Below, piece by piece: positions 57,352-64,000 of a stretch of 64,000 bases of DNA (position 1 is the stretch's first letter; each line of letters opens with the position of its first letter). Made by a program: the position numbers and the translations under genes. The stretch spans positions 744,001 through 808,000 of the forward strand of contig NZ_AP021861.1 in NCBI RefSeq assembly GCF_009177095.1, read 5' to 3'. Origin of the DNA: Lacipirellula parvula (GTDB taxonomy: Bacteria > Planctomycetota > Planctomycetia > Pirellulales > Lacipirellulaceae). The notes below the pieces were generated by a model that saw nothing but the letters and a program-made list of their open reading frames with translations, was not told where the DNA came from and did not search any database.

Positions 57352-57968
57352 CACGGCATCACCTTCTCGCCCAATGGCAAGAACACCCCGCACCCCATAT
57401 GCCGCTTCCCTCCGATTCCATTCTCCTGCAGTGCAATCGACTCCTCCGCCGTCAGCCCCTCGACGATCACTTCGTAGCCGACCACCTCGCGCTGCTTCAT
57501 GCGCAGCGTGCGGCGTTTGCCGATGCTTAACATCACCTCGGAGGAGATCGCGAGTTGCTCCATTTGCTTGCGGGCCGCGGCCGCGAACGTTTCTGCGGTG
57601 AGCGCGGCGGCGTCGGTGTGGGCCACTTTGATGACTACCAATCGGCTCCGCAGCGCCGTGGCGGGCGCGAGCGTGCGGACCTCGGGAACTCCGACTCGCA
57701 CCGTGGCGTCGTGCAAAACCAGTGACTTGCCGGCAAGCGACAACAGCACGGGAATCTTTTCCGCGGCCACTCGAAAGGAGAGCGTACTCCACGGCATCAG
57801 AGTCATCTGCCGATCGCCATTTTGCCGCCCGCCAATGGGGTGAATGGCAATGCCGTTCTCGGCATGCACCTCGGGGAGCAATCGCGACACCGACGCGAAC
57901 AACGCATAGCCATGATCGCAATGAATCGGCTGATTTCCGCTGAGACGATATGACAAGTCAATATGCAT
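57351..57968 (-). CDS. cas6: Cas6 crRNA endonuclease (MYXAN-type)
   Basis: I place the start at ATG 57968, the Met before HIDLSYRLSGNQPIHCDHGYALFASVSRLLPEVH, which fits the family; a Met at 58001 is the alternative. The 205-residue product has a RAMP fold ending with a glycine-rich loop, GIGGKRHMGCGVFLP. Cas6 cuts the precursor transcript within each repeat, here probably 8 nt before the repeat 3' end, at the base of the ACGCC/GGCGT hairpin. It is the first gene of the cas operon. Confidence 0.88.
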   Translation of the reverse strand: MHIDLSYRLSGNQPIHCDHGYALFASVSRLLPEVHAENGIAIHPIGGRQNGDRQMTLMPWSTLSFRVAAEKIPVLLSLAGKSLVLHDATVRVGVPEVRTLAPATALRSRLVVIKVAHTDAAALTAETFAAAARKQMEQLAISSEVMLSIGKRRTLRMKQREVVGYEVIVEGLTAEESIALQENGIGGKRHMGCGVFLPLGEKVMP

Positions 57969-58349
57969 TGTAGATCGCCCCCCTAGATATCGTGCCGACA
58001 AGGCCCGCAGTTTAGTCCATGGACCGCCTAGCAGAAATAGTTGGAGTGGTAGAAAGCGAATTCGGAGGTATGAGATCAGCCTGTGACTTTGACAATTCTG
58101 ATACCTTTTAGTCGCACAGTTCTCTTCCAGTGGAGAAATCGCTGGCCAACGTTCGACAACAATGAACTGAAATTACGGGCTGATGGATTAGCCTATTGAA
58201 TCGCTCGCAACGGAATCACTGATTTCGCTTTACAGTGAAAAATTTCGCGGCAGTTTAAGTACCCGCCCCGCAACAATGCGGGTGCTCGGCAATGACTCTC
58301 CCCACATCCGCCGGTTAAATGGCAAGGCAACGATTGAGGGTGCCTCTTA
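57969..58349. other. promoter region of the cas operon
   Basis: About 380 bp without a gene between cas6 and the XRE remnant. The sequence is AT-richer than its surroundings. It should contain the cas promoter; I see no clear boxes. Confidence 0.45.
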
Positions 58350-58574
58350 AGACTATTCGCTGACTTCTTGGCCCGCTTAATTAGCTTCGAGACCGGCAAC
58401 TTCGGCTTTCGGCAGAGTTTCTCCAGTATCTCCACCCGTCGGCGACTTCTGGTCATTCTCTAGATAAGAAATGTACGTCCGGTCGACGTCGGCCGCGAAC
58501 GCCTCCAAATCAGGTCCGTTCTGAATGCAGTGTTTCGGCACTCGATAACATGTTGAGAGACATGAGGTTGCCAA
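58350..58574 (-). pseudogene. frameshifted XRE-family regulator
   Basis: Two frames together rebuild one XRE HTH domain. The first gives FAADVDRTYISYLENDQKSPT (58574 frame), and the second continues VEILEKLCRKPKLPVSKLIKRAKK (58435 downward), as in ordinary XRE proteins where DRTYIS..E...R.PT is followed by LDILE.IA..L. A frameshift near 58440 breaks the gene. It lies between the cas operon and the intact XRE gene. Confidence 0.7.
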
Positions 58575-58660
58575 AGCAGCACGAACCCTGAGGCGAGACG
58601 GTCTATGACTTCCCCCGTCTTAGGGCAACAGGGGCTCGAAGCCGTCGACGACGAGGAATC

Positions 58661-58909
58661 TCAGGTCTTCCGGACAGCCCTTTCGAACGCTTCCACAAAC
58701 CGCCCCAAGCTAACGCCCATCGCCTTGCAGAATACTCGCAGCTGGACCAGATCGATCCTACGTTCGCCCCGTTCGACTTTGCTGACGTATGACTGCGTCT
58801 CTTTAATTCTCTCGGCAAACTCCACCTGCGTCAGTCCAGCTTGCTCCCGGTGCTCTCTCAGGAGCCGGCAGAAGACTGCGTACTCGGCGGTGAAGGTTGA
58901 TTTCTGCAT
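58661..58909 (-). CDS. XRE-family HTH transcriptional regulator
   Basis: The product has 82 residues, almost entirely one Cro/C1-type HTH domain: LLREHREQAGLTQVEFAERIKETQSYVSKVERGERRIDLVQLRVFCKAMGVSL. It lies upstream of, and in the same direction as, the cas operon and the XRE remnant. It could control cas expression or the mobile element. A single-domain repressor of this size is typical of plasmids and phages. Confidence 0.85.
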   Translation of the reverse strand: MQKSTFTAEYAVFCRLLREHREQAGLTQVEFAERIKETQSYVSKVERGERRIDLVQLRVFCKAMGVSLGRFVEAFERAVRKT

Positions 58910-59120
58910 GGCGGCGCTTGATAAGCGTTCACCGCCAAGTTAAAGTCTCCAATGGAATAGTCCCATTTGGACTATTCTTGGGCGTGTCACCGACGAGAAC
59001 TTGCTCTTGCATCCGCCTGGCGTTCATCTCTCGCGCAATAAATACATCGGGGCGTCGCTCGGTGCTAGTAATCAACGTCCACTGGAAGCAATACATCTTC
59101 AATTCAAAAGGGAAGCTTAT

Positions 59121-59393
59121 ATGGCAGCACCCCGCCTCCGCCGCGTCAGCTCGAAGAAGGAACTCGAAAACATGCTCGACGACTACATGACGCAAGGTTA
59201 CGAGATCATTGAGCAAGGCCAAACAACCGCGATGGTCCGTCGTAAGACCTGGGGGTCAGCCGGCGGCCACGTCCTGTGGGGGCTCCTGACGATCTGGTTC
59301 ACCCTCGGCTTCGGAAACCTCGCCTATGCCCTCGTCGCCCACTACAACGCCGAGAAAGTGATGCTCAAAATCGACGCCGACGCCAAGGGCTAA
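59121..59393 (+). CDS. small membrane protein (90 aa)
   Basis: ATG 59121 is preceded by AAAAGGGAA; the frame is open further up, but that part lacks protein-like features. A soluble, basic N-terminus (RRVSSKKELENMLDDYMTQGYEIIEQGQTTAMVRRK) is followed by one or two membrane segments (VLWGLLTIWFTLGFGNLAYALVAHY). The N-terminal part resembles short domains found before membrane anchors in other small proteins of mobile elements. It is the first of three collinear genes. Confidence 0.65.
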   Translation: MAAPRLRRVSSKKELENMLDDYMTQGYEIIEQGQTTAMVRRKTWGSAGGHVLWGLLTIWFTLGFGNLAYALVAHYNAEKVMLKIDADAKG

Positions 59394-59425
59394 CCCCCCC
59401 TACCCTTCTCTGACGTGGGATCTCC

Positions 59426-60202
59426 ATGCCAAACTGGTTCGTTACGATGGCCGGAACCGAACTCGGGCCGCTCACCGATGCGCAACTCCGCCAATTGGCG
59501 AGCCAGGGAAAGCTCGGCCGCGAGGACCACATACGGAAGGAGGGCATCGCTGCAGCGACGACCGCCGGCAACATTCAGGGGCTATTTCTGCCCCCGAATC
59601 CCCCTCCCCCGCCCATCGTCTTACCCGAGAAGGCCGGGACCTTCTCCGAGTGGTACGGAGAACATGCAGGCAGGTGGGAAGTACCGTTTCAAGTGCTCGC
59701 CTGGATCTTTTACGGCTTCCTGTGGATCCCGGCGTGGTGGGGATGGGCGTTGTGGAATCACCAAGAGCTCATGTTGCAAACGAAGGGAAAGCGTGTGCTG
59801 GGGCTCGTCGCTGCCGGCTTCGCGGTCCTGTTAGTCTTCGCGGCAGCGGGGCGAGCGAATCGACCGCCGCGCGCAGCAACGCCGATGACGAGTTCCCCTG
59901 TCAACGAGAGCCGAATCACTCCCGAAATGTCGGCACAAGCAGAGCTGCTCCGACAACAAGTTGCCAGTTCTCCGACAGCCCAAATGACCGTGGATCAATT
60001 CCGCCAAGAAATACTTGGCCGTGATTTCATTCCCAAGCAATCGTTCTACGAAAAATATGGGCGTCCCATCAGGATGTTCACCGTGGCAGACGACACCTAT
60101 CTCACCTATAAATGTCGCGAGGGATTCGTCACGGTGAAATGCCCCGCTGGACCGTTTCAGTATCAGGATGACATTGCTCCTGTCGCCGTCGACGAGAGGT
60201 AA
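59426..60202 (+). CDS. GYF_2-domain membrane protein
   Basis: The product has 258 residues. The N-terminal GYF_2-like domain is WFVTMAGTELGPLTDAQLRQLASQGKLGREDHIRKEG (4-40). A Pro-rich linker (PPNPPPPP), two hydrophobic segments (about 88-112 and 124-142) and a soluble C-terminal domain with FIPKQSFYEKYGRPIRMFTVADDTYLTYKCREG follow. GYF_2 domains usually bind Pro-rich partners; the protein holds both domain and ligand-like sequence. It is 32 bp after the 90-residue gene. Confidence 0.75.
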   Translation: MPNWFVTMAGTELGPLTDAQLRQLASQGKLGREDHIRKEGIAAATTAGNIQGLFLPPNPPPPPIVLPEKAGTFSEWYGEHAGRWEVPFQVLAWIFYGFLWIPAWWGWALWNHQELMLQTKGKRVLGLVAAGFAVLLVFAAAGRANRPPRAATPMTSSPVNESRITPEMSAQAELLRQQVASSPTAQMTVDQFRQEILGRDFIPKQSFYEKYGRPIRMFTVADDTYLTYKCREGFVTVKCPAGPFQYQDDIAPVAVDER

Positions 60203-60225
60203 CCGGATTCTTCGGATTCGATCGA

Positions 60226-60609
60226 ATGGCACGCAGCACGAAGGATCTTCCACTCATTGGCATTTGGTGGGATGACGGCGATAGAATCGCGGCACTATCC
60301 CACCTGCCGGTGGTAAGCGGTCCAATTGCGGGCGGCTTCATCGACAGCCACCTTGAACATTGGAGAGAATGGCCGAATGTTGCTCCCCAATTCGGGCGAT
60401 CAGCCAATGACGAGTTCTTTCACGTGCCCCGTGGTCGGGTGCTCATGCGTCGGCAGACCGGCCAAGGGATGATCTACCATGGGTCGGCAACCACTCAGGC
60501 GAGATTGGCACTCATTGCCGCAGAGTTCAAGTTGGAGAATTGGAAAGCTGCAGTCGATTTGCATTACGAGGTTGGGGACGCCGCCGACGCGTTGTTTGAT
60601 GATGATTGA
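60226..60609 (+). CDS. conserved hypothetical protein of plasmid/element type (127 aa)
   Basis: A soluble protein. The pattern FHVPRGRVLMRRQTGQGMIYHGSATTQARLALIAAEFKLENWKAAVDLHYEVG is one I recall from small conserved proteins on plasmids and in mobile regions. No function is known to me. It is 23 bp after the GYF gene and probably in the same unit. Confidence 0.65.
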   Translation: MARSTKDLPLIGIWWDDGDRIAALSHLPVVSGPIAGGFIDSHLEHWREWPNVAPQFGRSANDEFFHVPRGRVLMRRQTGQGMIYHGSATTQARLALIAAEFKLENWKAAVDLHYEVGDAADALFDDD

Positions 60610-61398
60610 GATGGTGGTTGGGCGTAACCGGAGACCCTCACGTTTCCGAGAAAACCATCCTCCGCCGCCGATCAGAGCATGCCGTGGTGTGGGGGGGGGC
60701 TCGCACCGTGGCCCGAGCTACCGCCAGCTGAGATCAGCCAACCCCGTCGTGGGTTCTCGCTACGTTTCGGTGGTCATGACGTGAGCGGCTGAACCTGAGG
60801 ACGCTCCCGCGCCCAGGCATCATCGAAGGCAAAGGAAACGCCTCCCTGGCGCCGAAGACGCTATAGGTGGCGCCAACAACGTCGTCTGGCATCACCCACC
60901 CGTGACTCCATCGAATGCTGCTTCAGGCTGTGAATGTGGAAAGGCAGACCCTCTCCGAGCTTCTTCCCGGCCTTCCCTTGGCCTTCAGCTATCAAACCCG
61001 CCTGAGATAGCCACGGAACCTTCGCTGCCAAGGAAGAGCGAAGGAAGGCCGTCGGAGAGCATGTGGTAAGGCGAGGTGTTCCGCGCATGAACGTCGGTTG
61101 CAGCCGGCGGACTTCCTCGACTTGCTGATCACCCCGCTAACCACTGGAAGGTCGCGTCTCGGGATACAGGATTCGATCTCCAGGCTAAGCGGACTTGATG
61201 GTGATCGATTAACGAGGGCGCGAATTTCATCGTCATCAGGTTAGGATCATCCCAGCAGAACCCACAGCAGTAATGATCACCAGTCAGAGACATCCAGCAT
61301 GTAGTAGCCGATGAAGCACAGCAGGAGTTGATGTCTTAGATGTCAGTCCAGATAGACATTCAAGGTAATTATCAGTCAGGAGGTCGGGATCAAGCCAC
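60610..61398. other. non-coding region before the iteron-like cluster
   Basis: About 790 bp with no supported gene. It has a run of nine G at 60691-60699 and an imperfect hairpin (CTTCGCT...AGCGAAG near 61020). I considered a group II intron remnant but cannot support it. Confidence 0.5.
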
Positions 61399-61563
61399 CT
61401 TGGCTGTTAATGTTGGCCGCCCTCTTACCGACAGGGTAACTTCTAATTGTTTTGTATTGTTGGCTGTGTCCCCCCTTTAGGGACACAGCCAACATACAAC
61501 ATACGTTGTCGGTGTAGTGTTGTTTGTAGGTTTTTAAACAGCCAACGTAAACAGCCAACATAT
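61399..61563. repeat. iteron-like cluster around AACAGCCAAC(A/G) with a 15-bp inverted repeat
   Basis: Two 12-bp direct repeats spaced by one base (61536-61547 and 61549-61560, AAACAGCCAACG and AAACAGCCAACA). The same word occurs in a 15-bp perfect inverted repeat (61458-61472 and 61480-61494, with a 7-nt loop), and an inverted imperfect copy lies at 61400-61418. The words lie about 90-250 bp downstream of the RepA/DnaB-like gene stop. They look like binding sites of a replication initiator. Confidence 0.6.
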
Positions 61564-61649
61564 TCCTTGAGGGTATCATCGGCATTTGAATTTAAATGAG
61601 CAGTGAAGTGAGTAGCTGCTGGCAGTTACCCATTCCGGCTCTCCGGTGT

Positions 61650-63125
61650 TTACTCAGACTTCATCTGATATTCAAAGGTGGGATTTCCTCTGACCAAGAC
61701 TGGAGTCTCCGTGATCATTTCAGCGGCTACCAGCTGGCCTAGCAGCTTCACTAGCCGGTCTTTCCCAATCCCTAAAACCCTGAGTTTACTGGCGGTAGCT
61801 TTACCAGATTCTCGCAGGTGATCTAGTATCTGAGTACAGCCCTCGTGGTCTCGATTGCGTTGATCTTTAGCCTGTTTAGTGGCCAGTCTCGCGGGATCTG
61901 CTTGTTCATCCAATCTCCAGAGAGGGTACTGGAAGTGGAGAACCTGGGGCTGAACGGGCTTGAATGAGCGGATGGCCGCATCGAGGACGACCTTTCCGTC
62001 GTCCTCGTGGTCGCGGAGGATGATGTGGCAATCGGCTGCCCGGCTTTGGGCGCCAGCTCCTGATCCCACGTCCGTGACTCGCTTCTCGGTCTGGTCGCCT
62101 TTGGTGGAATGATGGACGAGGGTGATGGCCGCTTTAGTGGAACCGGCGATTTCGCTCAGCATGGCGTAGAAGCGAGCTTCGTCGGCGTTATCATTCTCGC
62201 TGGCGTCGGCTTCGACGAACTTGTACTTGGCGTCGAGGATGATGAGGTTGTACTGTTTTGGTTCAAGGGCCTTCAGTCGTGGCCGCAGCTCGCTCAAGCT
62301 TTTCGGAGCGTCGCGGAGCGTCCACACGTCGAGCCCCGTTAACGACACGCCCAATTCCTTCGAAACGCTCCGAAGACGAAAAGAGAGGTCTTCGGGCTGT
62401 AGCTCGTTGTCCACCAATAAGACGCGACCTTGTTGGGTGGCATGGCCAAACCAGGGATGGCCGCCGGCGACGCAAAGTGCTAATCCATACATCAGCCACG
62501 ACTTGCCTACTTTGCTGCTGCTGACGATGTTGGCGATTTGGCCCTCTCGAAAGAAGCCGTCGACTACTGCTGGCCGTTGTTCCGGGAAATTGGTTAATAG
62601 TTCAGAGGCCGAGAATGAATCTTGGATGTCGCCGTTGCGAAATCTGTCGTACTCTGCATAGATTTCGCTGACCTTAGCGGCGGTGAATACGGCGTCGTTG
62701 GCTGCCATGAGATCAAGCATCTCATCGCTAGTGAGGCGATTAAGGATCCTACTGCCGACGAAGCGGTCTAGCTCTTGAACGACGAAGGGAACTTCTCGCG
62801 GGGTAGGCTTCCTATCCACCAAACCGAGAATGTCTTCGTAGGGATCGTCGACAGTTAGTTGCTTCGACAAGCGAGATCGTAGTAGCGAGCGGGTGGGTAC
62901 GACGCCGTGCTCCGCATAGTCGGTGGCAATTTGGGCCATGACAAACATGCAAGCCATTGACTGGAAGAGATTCGGCCTGAGATATGGGGTGGCTTTGGCG
63001 AAGAGATCGGGCTTTTCGATCAGGACGGAGACTAAGCTCTCTTCAAAGGGTTGCCCCCAGTCGGTTGGACCTTCATCAAGTCGTTGTTCCTGGCTTAGTT
63101 CACGTAGTTTGTCTGAGAGGCCCAT
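61650..63125 (-). CDS. RepA/DnaB-like replication ATPase (AAA_25)
   Basis: The product has 491 residues. The N-terminal about 165 residues are helical, DnaB-N-like (FEESLVSVLIEKPDLF..., VVQELDRFVGSRILNRL). A RecA-like AAA_25 core follows, with Walker A SSKVGKSW at about 203-210 and Walker B YNLIILDAKYKF (Asp298), then VHHSTKG and a LRDHEDDGKVV strand. The C-terminus is a winged-helix-like end (GKATASKLRVLGIGKDRLVKLLGQLVAAEMI). RepA/RSF1010-type helicases drive replication of plasmids and integrated elements. Iteron-like repeats lie directly downstream. Confidence 0.8.
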   Translation of the reverse strand: MGLSDKLRELSQEQRLDEGPTDWGQPFEESLVSVLIEKPDLFAKATPYLRPNLFQSMACMFVMAQIATDYAEHGVVPTRSLLRSRLSKQLTVDDPYEDILGLVDRKPTPREVPFVVQELDRFVGSRILNRLTSDEMLDLMAANDAVFTAAKVSEIYAEYDRFRNGDIQDSFSASELLTNFPEQRPAVVDGFFREGQIANIVSSSKVGKSWLMYGLALCVAGGHPWFGHATQQGRVLLVDNELQPEDLSFRLRSVSKELGVSLTGLDVWTLRDAPKSLSELRPRLKALEPKQYNLIILDAKYKFVEADASENDNADEARFYAMLSEIAGSTKAAITLVHHSTKGDQTEKRVTDVGSGAGAQSRAADCHIILRDHEDDGKVVLDAAIRSFKPVQPQVLHFQYPLWRLDEQADPARLATKQAKDQRNRDHEGCTQILDHLRESGKATASKLRVLGIGKDRLVKLLGQLVAAEMITETPVLVRGNPTFEYQMKSE

Positions 63126-63518
63126 CGTTGTCTTGCTCCGTATACAGCACGACCCCGGCGGGTGAGCAAGACAAAGGTGGCCCGCCGGGGCCGGTTAGTT
63201 GGTTTGGGATGCGTCTTGCTTTGAGGTGGGTCGCCGGGCTGTTATCCAACTAACGGCCGGCGTCCACGGTAGGTTTGCCGAGGAGGCAGTTGATTCGTCG
63301 GGATTCCATGGGGCCAACGAGGGCGATGTTAGATTCCATAGAGGAATGCCGACTCCTCACGAACGTTAGTCGACCGAACGAGAGACGGGTAGAGGTGAAG
63401 GAGGGCATCGACGAAGATGTCTCGTCCTGTCGCTTCTAGGCGCCAATTATTTTCGGCGTCGGCCTAACCGACCTACTTAAATCCACGGACGACGATTCGA
63501 GAAGCCAGAGGTGAAGCC
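63126..63518. promoter_or_regulatory. divergent promoter region with an inverted repeat
   Basis: Both the RepA-like gene (minus) and the partial gene at 63519 (plus) start from this 393-bp region. GTTAGTTGG (63194-63202) and CCAACTAAC (63246-63254) form a 9-bp perfect inverted repeat with 43 bp between arms, which could be an operator for both genes. Confidence 0.45.
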
Positions 63519-64000
63519 ATGGTCATCCGACTTTCGCAGAAGCTATCAAAGAGGGTGGGCGAGACGCCAACGAACGTCCTGCCGCTCGACCAGAACCTGC
63601 TGGCTGATTGGTCGGGGCATTTGTTCACCGCCGATCGAACCCAGTACGTCATCCTGACGAACACCGCCTCGCTCTATTCGGCGGTCTTCTATGGTCGAGG
63701 CGTGACGGATGGGGGGCGATTGATCCAACGTGGCCTGGAATCCGTTCGCGGCGTGATGGTGGACGATGGACTGGGGTTTCTCTACTTGCGGTTGGTGGCG
63801 CTGTCGGCGGCGAGCGTCATTTTCTCGAAGTCGCTGAATAGATCCGTCACCGGGTCGATGAACGATCTGATCAACTGCGCTAAAGTCTGGCTAACCGAAG
63901 CGGAGCTCTCACCCTACGACACCTCCTTCAAGCTCAACGACATGCCGATGTCGGCGATCAAGTACGCAAACCCCCGCGAAGCGCTGAAGTCGCTGTCGGC
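63519..64000 (+). CDS. conserved hypothetical protein, partial (3' end outside window)
   Basis: ATG 63519 has AGAGGTG about 8 nt upstream. At least 160 codons are open to the window edge. The sequence (LPLDQNLLADWSGHLFTADRTQYVILTNTASLYSAVFYGRG, SKSLNRSVTGSMNDLI, WLTEAELSPYDTSFKLNDMPMSAIKY) has a conserved look, and I tentatively relate it to the DUF6933 group. Function unknown. Confidence 0.7.
   Translation, partial: MVIRLSQKLSKRVGETPTNVLPLDQNLLADWSGHLFTADRTQYVILTNTASLYSAVFYGRGVTDGGRLIQRGLESVRGVMVDDGLGFLYLRLVALSAASVIFSKSLNRSVTGSMNDLINCAKVWLTEAELSPYDTSFKLNDMPMSAIKYANPREALKSLS

Noticed and set aside
57352-57921. 190-residue N-terminal extension of Cas3
   Set aside because: It lies entirely over cas6 in another frame and is Arg/Gly/His-rich; the HD domain begins after ATG 57351.
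60680-61200. Possible group II intron remnant
   Set aside because: The G-run and some GC-rich hairpins recalled intron domains, but neither a domain V hairpin nor a reverse transcriptase frame was found.
61376-61585. 69-codon minus-strand frame over the iteron-like cluster
   Set aside because: It only translates the repeated AACAGCCAAC words and the inverted repeat.

Overview
The window is bacterial and very probably from a planctomycete of the Pirellulales type. The evidence is a large autotransporter-strand protein ending in a dockerin-like segment and a PEP-CTERM anchor, a giant RHS/YD-repeat protein, secreted haem (CxxCH) proteins, many genes with weak ribosome binding sites, and long GC-rich intergenic tracts with dispersed repeats. 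There are no rRNA genes and no intact tRNA genes.

Layout. (1) 0-6.2 kb: the 3' part of a GT2-GT39 fusion glycosyltransferase, a small hypothetical protein and a PEP-CTERM beta-strand protein, bracketed by two copies of a 54-bp repeat. This stretch ends at a terminator and the isolated 3' end of a tRNA/tmRNA-like gene, a possible island edge. (2) 6.9-22.8 kb, all on the minus strand: GT25-sulfotransferase fusion, GT-A glycosyltransferase, methyltransferase, sulfotransferase, LicD-like transferase, a 2120-residue RHS protein with a Ser/Gly-rich N-terminus, a small membrane protein, a decayed IS3 element, a fold-type-II PLP enzyme and an ATP-grasp protein. The RHS gene and the PLP gene share a similar upstream element. 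I propose that this is one surface-protein plus glycan/modification locus. (3) 23-28.4 kb, minus strand: a tightly coupled operon with an HTH/zinc-finger ORF, a matrixin-type metalloprotease, two CxxCH proteins, a basic secreted protein, a small membrane protein and a PAS protein. (4) 30.5-36 kb: a plasmid-like replication module with a PrimPol/helicase. (5) 36.6-43.3 kb: a complete type I Wadjet system (jetABCD), then a 5'-broken DUF6876 gene. (6) 44.3-58 kb: a CRISPR array of 73 repeats and 72 spacers, and a complete myxobacterial dev-type type I cas operon (cas6-cas3-cas8-cas7-cas5-cas4/cas1-cas2) reading toward the array. An intact XRE regulator and a frameshifted one lie upstream. (7) 59-64 kb: three small cargo genes, an iteron-like cluster, a RepA/DnaB-like ATPase gene and the start of a conserved hypothetical gene.

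How the parts fit. Two replication-type modules (about 30-35 kb and 61-63 kb) flank an anti-plasmid system (Wadjet) and an adaptive immune system (CRISPR-Cas). The right half therefore reads as a defence island on or inside an integrated plasmid-like element. Within the CRISPR locus, the hairpin position in the repeat, a degenerate terminal repeat, the place of cas2 and a pair of length-variant duplicate spacers all indicate that the array is read on the minus strand from a leader next to cas2.

All calls come from reading the sequence and recalling protein families. No database search was run.
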